Positions 1 to 9,718 of a stretch of DNA of 64,000 bases are shown here, in pieces. The first letter of the stretch is position 1. Every line of letters begins with the position of its first letter. The translations under genes and the position numbers were made by a program. The DNA is taken from contig NZ_NERY01000001.1 of the NCBI RefSeq assembly GCF_003063375.1, positions 1,754,341 to 1,818,340 of the forward strand. The letters are read 5' to 3'. The notes under the pieces were generated by a model. The model saw nothing but the letters and a program-made list of their open reading frames with translations, was not told the origin of the DNA and did not search any database. This DNA is from Limnohabitans sp. MMS-10A-178 (GTDB lineage Bacteria; Pseudomonadota; Gammaproteobacteria; Burkholderiales; Burkholderiaceae_C).

Positions 1-3000
1 ACATTGGATGTGATGCTCAAAAATGGCGCAGTGGTGTCAACCGTGAAGCTGCTGTTGTCGGCTGTGCCAGGGGCAAGCAAGGTGGTGGTGTTGGTCCGCG
101 GGTCTTGTAAGGTACTGCCGTTCAATGACAAAGCGTTGGCACCAATGGCAATGCCATTGGCATCGGTCTGGCCCGGTTGAATGGTGTACGTGAACAACAA
201 ATTGGCAGTGCCTGCACCTGAGGCGTATGTGGCATTCACGGTGCTGCTGCCAATCTGCAAAGCCACTGTGGGCGAGCCCGATGTTGTGTTGAGCGTTTGT
301 GCTTCAGAAAAATGGGCTGTGACAGTCACTATGTCGCCAGCATTCAGGGCGTTGTTTTGAACGCCTGTGGCGCTGCTAACTTGAACGTCCATCAAGGTGG
401 CAGGCGTGGTGTTGAGTAACAAGCCGTCCAGTGTGTTGCCGCTTCCCAAATTACCAGCCGAATCAGTGTACAAATTGTTGCTAACAGTGATGCTGGCATT
501 GCCACCCGACAAACCCTGCGTAGGCAAAAATGTGGCGGTACGGGTTAGGCCTGTGCCAGCTAGCGCAGACAAGGTGCCGTTGACCAAGCTCACATCTCCC
601 GCACTGCCATTCCATGTGAAGGTGCTGCCCGGATCTTCGCTGAAGGTGAAAGTAATGAGGGCGGTTTCGCCGCTTAAAAAGACGCCCTTGCTGCTGGTAA
701 TGCTGACCAGCGAAGGTGCCGTTGTGTCCACCAAATAGTTGGCGTTGTCGCCAACGGCGGCAAAGGTCAGAGTGGGTGTGTTGCCTGCAGTATCGGTTAA
801 GACTTTGCCGTTCAAACTCAGGCTGTTGGTGTTGATGGCAATGCCGTTGACATCGGTTTGCCCATTCAAGATGGTGTAGTTGAAAACCAATTGCGCCGTG
901 CCAGAGCCAGAGGCATATTGCGCGCTAACTTCGGTGTTGCCAATGGTGAGGTTAAGGCTGGGTGTGCCTACGTTGGCATTCAAGAAAACAGCTTCTGTAA
1001 AGTTAACGGCTACCGACACCACATCGCCTTGATTGAGCAAACTATTTTGAATGCCAGTGGCGCTGAGCAGGGCCACGCTAGAAACTGTAGTCGTGGTGGT
1101 ATTGATGCTGATGTTTTCCGATTTGTCCGTGACGCCTGCCGATGCTTCTAGGCCAATGTTGCCTGCGGCATCGGTGTAGCTGTTGAGTACGATGGCCACA
1201 TTGGCCGTGCCTGCACTCACGCCAGAGGCGGGTGTAAGGAGGGCAGTGCGCGTTAGTGGGTTGCCGGTGGTGCTAAGGGCGCTTAAGGTTCCCCCCGTTC
1301 CGACTAAGTCGCCGCTGGTGCCATTCCAAGTGAAGCTGCTGCCAGGGTCTTCGCTGAAGGTGAAGGTGATAGTGGCCGTTTGTCCAGAGATCAAAGCACT
1401 GGTGTTGCTGGTCACTGTGGCTGTAGGACGGGTGGTGTCTACCAAATATTTTGCATTGTCAGCTACTGCATTAGACGCAATGTTGCTGTTGTTGCCCGAG
1501 GCATCTTTCAAGGACCCGCCATTGAGATTGAGTGCGTTGGCACCGATGGCAACGCCATTGCTGTCGTTCTGGCCATTGGCCACTGTAGCTGTGAACACCA
1601 AAGCATTGCTACCCGAACCTGAAACATAGGCCGCTTGTACCGTTGTACCCCCCACAATCAGTGCCAAATAAGGCGTGCCGCCACTTGTGTTTACGGTGAT
1701 CACATCGCTGTAGGTAACGGTAGCGCTGAGCGTATCGCCAGTATTCAAATTGTTGATGGTGGCGTCTGATGCGCTAACCACACCTCCCGAAGATTGACTC
1801 AAAGCTAAGCTTGAAATGGTGGGGGCTAACGTGTCTAAATTGAGCGTAGGTGTGGTACCTGCACTGCCATTGTTGCCCGCACTATCTTGATAGCTGTTAC
1901 TTGTAACGCCAATACTGGCCGTGCCACTGCCTTGGTTTGTAGCAGGCGTAAAAACAGCAGTGCGCGTGAGGCCTGTACCGCTAATGGCACCCAAGCTACC
2001 GCCAGTTACCACCACATCGCCCGAAGTGCCATCCCACGCAAAGCTGGTGTCTGGATCTTCAGAGAAAGTAAACGTGATATTGGCGGTGGTACCTACCGTC
2101 ATAGAGGAAATGTCGGATGCGATGGTGACCGTGGGGGGCGTGGTGTCCACCATGTATGCAGCATTGCTGCTCACGGCCAACAAGCCGATGCTGCTGGTAT
2201 TGCCATTGGCATCTTTGAGGGTAGCGCCGTTTAACAGAAGTGCACTCGCTGGAATGGCGACACCATCGGTGTCGGTTTGGCCGCTGACAATGGTGGTGGT
2301 AAATAGCAAGGCATTGGTGCCTGAGCCCGATACATAGGCTGCAAACACAGTGCTTGCGCCAATGGTCAATTTGAAGGTTGGCTGACCTCCATCGGTGTTT
2401 AAAACGATGACATCGCTAAACGTGGCCGTCACACTCAAGGTGTCGCCCGCGTTGAGTGTGTTGTTGAGCTTGCCCGTTGATCCGCTTAAAAGGACGCTAC
2501 TGATGATGGGTGCCAAAGTGTCGATGCTGATGCTGGGCGTAGTGCCTGCTGTGCCCAAGTTGCCGGCCACATCGGTGTAACTTGAATCGGAAACGGTAAT
2601 GCTGGCTGAGCCACTGGCCAAATTGTTGGTAGGCGTAAAAGTAGCGCGGCGCACGTTGCCTAGGCCAGTTAGCGCACTGAGCGTGCCGCCTGTTACAAGC
2701 ACATCGCCTACGCTGCCGTCCCAGGTAAAACTGGTGCCCGGGTCTTCTGAAAATGTGAAACAAATCAAACTGGTTTCACCCTTTATGAGGCTTGCAGCCG
2801 AAGAGGTGATGACCACTGTGGGGGCCGTGGTGTCAACGGGGTACAAAATGTTGTCGGCCACGCTGGCATTGCCCAGTGCTAAGTTGTTGCCTGGCACACT
2901 TTTTAAAGTGCTGCCATTGAGGGTGAGGGCGGACGATGGAATGGCAATGCCATTGGCATCGTCTTGCCCTGCCAAAATGGTGTAGCCGAATACAAAGTCG

Positions 3001-6000
3001 GTGGTGCCACTGCCAGACACATAAGCGGCTTGAACCAAGGTGCTGCCAATGGTCAAGCCCAAGGTGGGTGATCCTGCAGTGCTGTTTAAAACGATGGCTT
3101 CGCTGAAAACCACTCTGGCCAAAATCACATCGCCCGCATTGAGCAAGTTGCTAACAGCACCCGTGGCGCTGCTCAGACCAACTTGGCTGACGGTTGGGGT
3201 GGTTGTGGAAAAGGTGAGCAAAGGGGTAGTGCCGGCACCGCCCGTATTGCCCGCTGCATCTGCGTAAGTGCCTGCATTGACCGAGATACTGGCGGTGCCA
3301 GATACCACATTGACATTGGGAGTGAAGGTGGCTGTTCGCGTTAAACCTGTGCCGCTGATATTGCCCAGTGTGCCGCCACTCACTACCACATCACCTGCAT
3401 TGGATGCCCAAACAAAACTGCTGCCAGGGTCTTCGCTAAAGGTGAAAGTGATGCTTGCAGTTTCGCCTGCTTTTAAAGTGGCCACATCGGAGGTGATGCT
3501 GACACTTGGCGCAGTGGTGTCGACCAAATAGAGCGGATTATTGGCTACTGCGATGGACGTGACGACGCTGGTGTTGCCTGCGCTGTCTTTCAAGGTTGCG
3601 CCATTCAAGCTGAGCGCATTCAAAGCAATGGCCACACCATCGGTGTCGGTTTGCCCGCTAGCAATGGTGGTGCTGAACACCAAATTGGCTGTACCAGAGC
3701 CTGACACATATGTGGCTTGCACCGTGCTACTGCCAATTAGCAAAGCCAGCGTGGGCGAGCCTGCCGTGGTGTTGAGCGTGACCGCTTCGTTGAAAGTCAC
3801 GGTGGCACTCAGAGTGTCAGTCGCATTGAGCAGTTTGACAGTTGCATCAAGAGGGCTGGCTACAGCGCCAGTGGCGTTGCTAAAGACAAGACTAGAAATG
3901 CTAGGGGCAAGGGTGTCGAGGGTGATGTTAGATGAAACGCCAGTGCTGCCGTTGTTGCCAGCAGCATCTTGATAGCTGCTGGCTGTGACGGTGATGTTGG
4001 CGGTGCTGTTGGCCAAATTGGGCGTTGGAGTGAATACCGCTGTGCGAGTGGTGCCAGTGCCGCTGATGGCACCCAAGGTGCCGCCGATTATTACCAGGTC
4101 GCCAGAGCTTCCGTCCCAGGCGAAGCTTGATCCTGGATCTTCAGAAAATGTGAAGGTGATATTGGCCGTCTCACCGGCTTTGAGCGCAGCTACGTTGCTG
4201 GCAATGCTGACTGTGGGCGCTAGGGTGTCGATCGAAATGCTGGGTGTAGTGCCTGCGCTGCCAGAATTACCCGCACTGTCGGCGTAACTCAAATTGGTCA
4301 CAGTGATGCTGGCGTTGCCACTGGCCAAATTGGCAGTGGGTGTAAACACTGCATTGCGAGTCAGTCCTGTGCCGCTGATAGTACCCAAGGTACCTCCGGT
4401 TACAACCAAGTCGCCTGAACTGCCATTCCACGCGAAGCTTGTTCCTGGATCTTCAGAAAATGTGAAGGTGATATTGGCCGTCTCACCGGCTTTGAGTGCG
4501 GCAACATTGCTGGTAATGCTGACTGTGGGCGCTAGGGTGTCAATCGAAATGCTGGGCGTGGCGCCTGTGCTGCCAGAATTGCCAGCACTGTCTGTGTAAC
4601 TCAAATTGGTTACAGTGATGCTGGCGTTGCCACTGGCTAAATTGGCAGTAGGTGTGAATACTGCAGTGCGTGTTAGTCCGGTGCCGCTGATGGCGCCCAA
4701 GGAGCCACCCGTTACCACCAGGTCGCCAGTGCTTCCGTCCCAAGCGAAGCTTGTTCCTGGATCTTCTGAAAATGTGAAGGTGATGTTGGCTGTTTCACTG
4801 GCTTTGAGCGCAGCTAAGTTACTGGTAATCCTGACGGTTGATCTCAGAGTGTCGATGGCTATGCTTGGAGAAATGCCTGCACTACCTGTATTGCCGGCGC
4901 TGTCTGCGTAACTCAAATTGGTCACAGTGATGCTGGCATTGCCACTGGCTAAATTGGCAGTGGGTGTGAATACTGCAGTGCGAGTCAGTCCTGTCCCGCT
5001 GATGGCACCCAAGGAGCCACCCGTTACCACCAGGTCGCCTGAACTACCATTCCAAGCGAAGCTTGTGCTTGGATCTTCCGAAAATGTGAAGGTGATGTTA
5101 GCTGTCTCACCGGCTTTGAGCGCGGCAACATTGCTGGTAATGCTGACTGTAGGCGCTAAGGTGTCGATCGAAATGCTGGGAGTGACTCCCGCACTGCCAG
5201 AGTTGCCCGCACTGTCTGCGTAGCTTAAATTGGTCACAGTGATGCTAGCGTTGCCACTGGCTAAACTGGCAGTGGGTGTGAACACGGCAGTGCGTGTCAG
5301 TCCTGTGCCGCTGATGGCACCCAAGATTCCGCCCGTTACCACCAGGTCGCCAGTGCTTCCATCCCACACAAAACTGCTACCAGGATCCTCAGAAAATGTG
5401 AAAGTGATGTTGGCCGTTTCACCTGCTTTGAGTGCGGCAACATTGCTGTTAATGCTGACTGTGGGCGCTAGGGTGTCGATCGTAATGCTGGGTGTGACTC
5501 CCGCACTGCCTATGTTGCCAGCACTGTCTGCGTAACTTGAGCTGGTTACAGTAATGTTGGCGTTGCCACTGGCTAAATTGGCCGTGGGCGTGAAAGCTGC
5601 ATTGCGCGTCAGTCCTGTTCCACTGATGGCACCCAAGGTTCCTCCCGTTACCACCAGGTCGCCCGAGCTACCATCCCAAACAAAGCTAGATCGTGGATCT
5701 TCAGAAAATGTAAAAGTGATATTTGCCGTCTCACCAGCTTTGAGTGCAGCAACGTTGCTGGCAATGCTGGTGCTTGGCGCGGAGGTATCTACTTTGTAGC
5801 CAGCGTTGTCTGGGCTGACAACACTGGCTGGCAAGCTTGTCGTGTTGCCATGGGGGTCATTGATGGTGCTGCCATTGAGTTGCAATGCATTGGCGTTAAT
5901 GGCAATGCCGTTGATGTCTGTTTGACCGGCCAGGATCGTGTAGCTAAAAACCAAATCTGCTGTGCCTGCACCAGACACATAACTCGCTAAAACTTGGGTG

Positions 6001-8549
6001 CTGCCGATCTGTAAAGCTAGCGTTGGCTTACCGCCAATGAGGTTGAGAGTTTGGGCCTCAGAAAAATGTGCAGTGACGCTAACGGTATCGCCGGCATTGA
6101 GGATGTTGTTTTGCAAACCTACGGCACTGGAAAGTTGCATTGTCTCAAGAGTGGCGGGCGTGGTGTTGAGCAACAGACCCGTGAGGGTGTTGCCGATGCC
6201 CAAGTTACCAGCTGGGTCTGCAAATACACCGTTGTTAACGGTGATGCTGGCATTTGCTCCCGTTAAGCCTTGGGTAGGATAAAACGTAGCAGTGCGCGTA
6301 AGGCCTGTGCCGATGATGGCTGTTAGAGTGCCTTCAACCAAAGTCACATCGCCCGTGGTGCCATTCCAAGTAAAGGTGCTCCCAGGGTCTTCACTGAAAG
6401 TGAAGGTGATGGTGGCGGTTTGACCGCTCAAGAATGTGCTTTGGCTTGAGGCAATACTCACCAGTGTGGGCGCTGTGGTGTCTACCAAATAGCTTGCGTT
6501 GTCTGCAACCGCACTAAACACATTGACCGCTGTGTTGCCCGCTGTGTCCGTAAGGGTTCTACCGCTGAGGTTGAAGGTGGGGCTGCTCATATTTCTGGCC
6601 AAATTGCTGGCCACAATAGAAATGCCGTTGACATCGGTTTGAGCTGCCAGCACGGTGTAGGCAAATACCAGTGTGTTGGTGCCAGAACCGGAGGCATACA
6701 TTGCGTCAACTTCTGTGCCGCCAATATTGAGTTTCAGGCTGGGCGTGCCCGCACCAGTGCCTAAAGTGACCGCCTTGTTGTAGTTGGCTGTGATGTAAAC
6801 CACATCGCCTGCGTTGAGCAAGTTATTTTGAATGTTGTCGGCACTAGAAATGACCACAGAAGACAATGTGGCGGGGGAGGTGTTGACAGTGATGTTGGCC
6901 GATTTGTCGGTCACGCCAGCCACTGCTTCTAAGCCCAAGTTGCCTGCGGCATCGGTGTAGCTATTTAAATTCACGGCCACATTGGCTGTAGCGTCAGTAA
7001 GCCCCAATGCTGGCGTCAAGATGGCGGTGCGGATCAGTGGGTTGCCTGTGGTGCTCAGAGCGCCTAAGGTGCCCCCTGTCACAAGCAAGTCGCCAACATT
7101 GCCGTCCCATGTCAAAGAGTTACCAGGGTCTTCACTGAAGGTTAAGGTAATGATGGCGGTTTGCGCCGCATTCAAAGTACCAGCGTCAGAGGAGATTGCC
7201 ACTGTGGGGCGGGTGGTATCGACCAAATACTTGGCGTTGTCTGCCACAGATGCAGAAGTGATGATGGCTGCGTTGCCACTGGCATCTTTGAGGGTGGCGC
7301 CATTTAGACTGAGCGCATTGAGTGCCAGGGCCACGCCGTTGCTGTCGTTTTGTCCGGCAGCGACGGTGGTGCTAAAAACCAAGGTGTTGGTGCCTGAACC
7401 AGAAACATAGTTGGCCTGAACAGTTTCAGTGCCAACTGTGAGCGCCAAAGTGGGAGAGCCCGAAGTGAGATTTAAAAAGACAGGTTCATTGAATGTGACT
7501 GAGGCATCGATTTCATCACCTGCATTGAGCCATTGAATGCTTGCGTCGTTGAAGCCGGGCAATGCCCCTCTTGCATTCGTGATTTTTGTGTCATCAATGC
7601 TGGCTGACAATGTATCGATGTCGATAGGCGGACTTGAGGCAGCCAAGCCAAGGTTGCCTGCAGCATCTTGATACGTTCCAGCGTTCACCGAAATACTGGC
7701 ACTGACACCCGATTGGTTTGGAGTCGGTGTGAATGTGGCCGTGCGCACAAGGCCTGTGCCACTTAAGGCGCTCAATGTGCCGCCTGTGACAACAATATCA
7801 CCTGCCGTGCCATCCCAAACAAAAGAGTCACCAACATCCTCGCTGAAAGTGAATGTCATCACCAGGGTCTCATTGCTTTTGACGGATGTAGAATTGCTTG
7901 TGATGACAACGCTGGGAGGGGTGGTGTCGCTTGGAGGTGGAGCGGGTGGTGGTGAAGGAGCCAGAGGAGGTGTAGGAGCAGGTGGAGTTTCATTGCCGCC
8001 TTTGCTCCCGGCAAATACGGGAATGCCAATGGCTGTAGCTGCAATTTCCCCCAAACCTACAGTGGCTAACAAAGCAGGTGTTGCGCTTGGCATGAGGCCT
8101 ATCAAAGAGCCTGGGTTGTATAGAGCTACTTTGCAATCTAAGGCGGAGTCACTTTCAGTCCAAACCAAGCTTTCGGCTACATCAAATATTTCGGGTGGAT
8201 AGTGCGAAATGACTTGAACCTCAGTACACGACTCGTTTTCTAAGCGGTAGACGGGTGCGTTTTCGACAGGCGTGAGTGAGGCTACAAAGTAATCTTGTAT
8301 TTGAATGGCCGTTTCGTCATCAAATAAAACTTTCAGGTCTTTGTTTTGTCTTAAAAGTTTTTGACCTTTTTGATGAGCCCCTGTTTCGATGTTCAACAAC
8401 TTGTACCGCGCACCAGACTCTGCTTTCACCAGCAAAGGTGCATTGACCAAGTTAAAGCCTCCTTTAGGCTCAGATGCATTGACCAGTCGCAAAAATCGTT
8501 CGGTGCCATCGGGCATCAAAATGTAAAGGTGTAGCTCATTGAAATTCAT
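1..8549 (-). CDS. Giant repetitive type I-secreted adhesin (BapA/LapA-like), 3' end outside window
   Basis: One uninterrupted minus-strand frame from ATG at 8549 to the window edge: 2,849 codons and no stop. Residues 1-90 resemble the N-terminal prefix domain of BapA-like biofilm proteins and there is no Sec signal. Residues 146-182 are hydrophobic and 187-213 form a Pro-rich linker. After that come at least 14 bacterial Ig-like domains with the signature F-T-F-S-E-D-P-G and an A-G-x-x-x-D-A-A-G-N type ending. Most alternate with a second domain of about 130 residues containing Q-T-D-A-N-G-I-A-I and L-N-G-S-T, resembling the SWM repeat. The gene starts 5 bases after the HlyD-like gene of its probable exporter. 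The family mediates surface attachment and biofilm. Export through the neighbouring system is inferred from position. The C-terminal secretion signal lies outside the window. Confidence 0.9.
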   Translation of the reverse strand, partial: MNFNELHLYILMPDGTERFLRLVNASEPKGGFNLVNAPLLVKAESGARYKLLNIETGAHQKGQKLLRQNKDLKVLFDDETAIQIQDYFVASLTPVENAPVYRLENESCTEVQVISHYPPEIFDVAESLVWTESDSALDCKVALYNPGSLIGLMPSATPALLATVGLGEIAATAIGIPVFAGSKGGNETPPAPTPPLAPSPPPAPPPSDTTPPSVVITSNSTSVKSNETLVMTFTFSEDVGDSFVWDGTAGDIVVTGGTLSALSGTGLVRTATFTPTPNQSGVSASISVNAGTYQDAAGNLGLAASSPPIDIDTLSASIDDTKITNARGALPGFNDASIQWLNAGDEIDASVTFNEPVFLNLTSGSPTLALTVGTETVQANYVSGSGTNTLVFSTTVAAGQNDSNGVALALNALSLNGATLKDASGNAAIITSASVADNAKYLVDTTRPTVAISSDAGTLNAAQTAIITLTFSEDPGNSLTWDGNVGDLLVTGGTLGALSTTGNPLIRTAILTPALGLTDATANVAVNLNSYTDAAGNLGLEAVAGVTDKSANITVNTSPATLSSVVISSADNIQNNLLNAGDVVYITANYNKAVTLGTGAGTPSLKLNIGGTEVDAMYASGSGTNTLVFAYTVLAAQTDVNGISIVASNLARNMSSPTFNLSGRTLTDTAGNTAVNVFSAVADNASYLVDTTAPTLVSIASSQSTFLSGQTATITFTFSEDPGSTFTWNGTTGDVTLVEGTLTAIIGTGLTRTATFYPTQGLTGANASITVNNGVFADPAGNLGIGNTLTGLLLNTTPATLETMQLSSAVGLQNNILNAGDTVSVTAHFSEAQTLNLIGGKPTLALQIGSTQVLASYVSGAGTADLVFSYTILAGQTDINGIAINANALQLNGSTINDPHGNTTSLPASVVSPDNAGYKVDTSAPSTSIASNVAALKAGETANITFTFSEDPRSSFVWDGSSGDLVVTGGTLGAISGTGLTRNAAFTPTANLASGNANITVTSSSYADSAGNIGSAGVTPSITIDTLAPTVSINSNVAALKAGETANITFTFSEDPGSSFVWDGSTGDLVVTGGILGAISGTGLTRTAVFTPTASLASGNASITVTNLSYADSAGNSGSAGVTPSISIDTLAPTVSITSNVAALKAGETANITFTFSEDPSTSFAWNGSSGDLVVTGGSLGAISGTGLTRTAVFTPTANLASGNASITVTNLSYADSAGNTGSAGISPSIAIDTLRSTVRITSNLAALKASETANITFTFSEDPGTSFAWDGSTGDLVVTGGSLGAISGTGLTRTAVFTPTANLASGNASITVTNLSYTDSAGNSGSTGATPSISIDTLAPTVSITSNVAALKAGETANITFTFSEDPGTSFAWNGSSGDLVVTGGTLGTISGTGLTRNAVFTPTANLASGNASITVTNLSYADSAGNSGSAGTTPSISIDTLAPTVSIASNVAALKAGETANITFTFSEDPGSSFAWDGSSGDLVIIGGTLGAISGTGTTRTAVFTPTPNLANSTANITVTASSYQDAAGNNGSTGVSSNITLDTLAPSISSLVFSNATGAVASPLDATVKLLNATDTLSATVTFNEAVTLNTTAGSPTLALLIGSSTVQATYVSGSGTANLVFSTTIASGQTDTDGVAIALNALSLNGATLKDSAGNTSVVTSIAVANNPLYLVDTTAPSVSITSDVATLKAGETASITFTFSEDPGSSFVWASNAGDVVVSGGTLGNISGTGLTRTATFTPNVNVVSGTASISVNAGTYADAAGNTGGAGTTPLLTFSTTTPTVSQVGLSSATGAVSNLLNAGDVILARVVFSEAIVLNSTAGSPTLGLTIGSTLVQAAYVSGSGTTDFVFGYTILAGQDDANGIAIPSSALTLNGSTLKSVPGNNLALGNASVADNILYPVDTTAPTVVITSSAASLIKGETSLICFTFSEDPGTSFTWDGSVGDVLVTGGTLSALTGLGNVRRATFTPTNNLASGSASITVSDSSYTDVAGNLGTAGTTPSISIDTLAPIISSVLLSGSTGKLNNTLNAGDTLSVTATFSDVIVLNTDGGQPTFKLTIGASTVFAAYVSGSGTNALLFTTTIVSGQTDTDGVAIPASALLLNGATLKDANGNTSSIGLLAVSSNAAYMVDTTPPTVTIASDISSMTVGTTANITFTFSEDPDTSFAWDGTSGDVVVTGGSLGAISGTGLTRTAVFTPATNQGSGTASIGVTSNSYQDSAGNNGSAGTTPTLNLDTLAPTISSLALSQSSGGVVSASDATINNLNTGDTLSATVTYSDVITVNTSGGTPYLALIVGGTTVQAAYVSGSGSNALVFTATVANGQNDSNGVAIGANALNLNGGSLKDASGNNSNIASNAVADNAKYLVDTTRPTATVTSNTSALISGQTATITFTFSEDPGSSFTWNGTSGDLVGTGGTLSALSTTGNPLTRTALLTPASGVSAGTANVAIVLNSYTDAAGNIGLEASAGVTDKSENISINTTTTTVSSVALLSATGIQNSLLNQGDVVSVAVNFTEAVFLNANVGTPSLNLTIGNTEVSAQYASGSGTAQLVFNYTILNGQTDVNGIAINTNSLSLNGKVLTDTAGNTPTLTFAAVGDNANYLVDTTAPSLVSITSSKGVFLSGETALITFTFSEDPGSTFTWNGSAGDVSLVNGTLSALAGTGLTRTATFLPTQGLSGGNASITVSNNLYTDSAGNLGSGNTLDGLLLNTTPATLMDVQVSSATGVQNNALNAGDIVTVTAHFSEAQTLNTTSGSPTVALQIGSSTVNATYASGAGTANLLFTYTIQPGQTDANGIAIGANALSLNGSTLQDPRTNTTTLLAPGTADNSSFTVDTTAPFLSITSN
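3916..5787 (-). repeat. Array of six tandem 312-bp Ig-domain repeats within the adhesin gene
   Basis: Equivalent positions recur every 312 bases (for example 3982, 4294, 4606, 4918, 5230, 5542), giving 104 residues per unit. Units are highly similar at DNA level. In the rest of the gene, Ig signatures are about 690-740 bases apart because a second domain type sits between them. The array probably expanded by unequal recombination or slippage. Confidence 0.85.
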
Positions 8550-8554
8550 GACTT

Positions 8555-9718
8555 TTAACGCTCGTGAAGCGCTCCTGAAAAAGCTTTCTGAATGGGCTTG
8601 GACAGGTATTGCCATACTGACCTAGAGCGAGTGCGAATATCCAAAGAGGCTGTCATGCCTGGCTTCAAATCGGTGGGTTTGATCCGATCTGAAACAGGCA
8701 TGGGAGCTAACTCAACTTGAATTCGGTAATAGGTTTGTAACGAGCCATTGGATCCAGACTCCGTCAGGGTGTCTGAGCTGATGTGGCTTAGGTTGCCATT
8801 GAGCATGCCGTACACACTGAAATCAAATGCATCCAACTTGACAGAGACTGGCAAGCCAACTTTGAGCTCACCAATGTCACTCGGATTGATTTTGGCCTCG
8901 ATCACTTGGCCACTTTCTGTTGGTGATATTTGCATCAGCTCATCGCCAGCACGCAAGACGCCGCCAACGGTATTGATTCGAATGACTTTCACAATGCCAG
9001 CCACTGGTGTGGTGAGCACACTGTGGTCTAGCAAACTTTGGCGCTCATTCAATTTGAATTGATTGGATGAAATTTCTTCTTCTAGGCGCACCAGTTCAAG
9101 TTTGGCATCTTGCAAATACTTGTTCTTGAGCGTCAATATTCTTCCTTGACTTTCATGCAACTGTCGCTGCGATTTCATCAGTTCAATTTGACTTAAGTCG
9201 CCAGACTTGAAGAGAGATTGGCTAATGCGCAGTTCTTCTTCTGAAAGCAGCAAGCTCGAATTTAAAAGCGCCAAATCTTCGTTCAAGCCTTGCTTTTTTT
9301 GCTTGTAAATTTGTTCTTGAGCCAATTTGAATTGACCACGAGCATCAAATTTTTCGTCAAATGTTAAGAGTTCGCCACTGGACTCGGCGTAAGCACGCAT
9401 TCGCGCAGCTTGCAAAGCCGTTAGCTTGGCTTGAATTTCTTGAAACCCAGCCTCCGATCGGGTGCTTTCTAATTTGGCAACAACTTGACCGGCTTGAACA
9501 GCTTGGCCCTCAGATACCAAGAGCTGTGTCAACACGCCGCCATCTGCAGCTTGAATAATTTGATTTCTTGCCACAGCAATGACTTGGCCTGAGCTGCGAA
9601 CGGTTTGATCCATTTCGGACTGGGTGGACCAAAGCGCAAAAACCAAAAGGGCCATGGCCAATAGACGGGTGGGTGTGATGAGTTGGCGGGCATGAGCCCA
9701 AAAATAAAGGCGTGTCAT
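8555..9718 (-). CDS. HlyD-family periplasmic adaptor of a type I secretion system
   Basis: 387 residues. It joins the inner-membrane ABC exporter to the outer-membrane channel. A single N-terminal membrane segment lies at about residues 17-33, followed by a lipoyl/barrel-sandwich part with V-S-E-G-Q-A-V-Q-A-G, a long coiled-coil hairpin rich in Glu, Lys, Leu and Gln (about 90-230), and the second lipoyl half with T-P-V-A-G-I-V. The C-terminal beta-barrel contains L-K-P-G-M-T-A-S-L-D, typical of HlyD/LapC adaptors. Its ATG overlaps the stop of the ABC gene by 4 bases (ATGA) and the adhesin starts 5 bases after its stop. The adhesin is the likely substrate. Confidence 0.93.
   Translation of the reverse strand: MTRLYFWAHARQLITPTRLLAMALLVFALWSTQSEMDQTVRSSGQVIAVARNQIIQAADGGVLTQLLVSEGQAVQAGQVVAKLESTRSEAGFQEIQAKLTALQAARMRAYAESSGELLTFDEKFDARGQFKLAQEQIYKQKKQGLNEDLALLNSSLLLSEEELRISQSLFKSGDLSQIELMKSQRQLHESQGRILTLKNKYLQDAKLELVRLEEEISSNQFKLNERQSLLDHSVLTTPVAGIVKVIRINTVGGVLRAGDELMQISPTESGQVIEAKINPSDIGELKVGLPVSVKLDAFDFSVYGMLNGNLSHISSDTLTESGSNGSLQTYYRIQVELAPMPVSDRIKPTDLKPGMTASLDIRTRSRSVWQYLSKPIQKAFSGALHER

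Noticed and set aside
3916..5787. Regular repeats as a CRISPR array
   Set aside because: The period is 312 bases, the repeats are protein-coding and continuous, and there are no short unique spacers or cas genes.
397..8202. Many plus-strand open frames of 60-157 codons, some repeated every 312 bases
   Set aside because: They lie antisense to the single 8.5-kb adhesin frame, have Val/Leu/Pro-rich shadow composition and inherit the repeat period from it.
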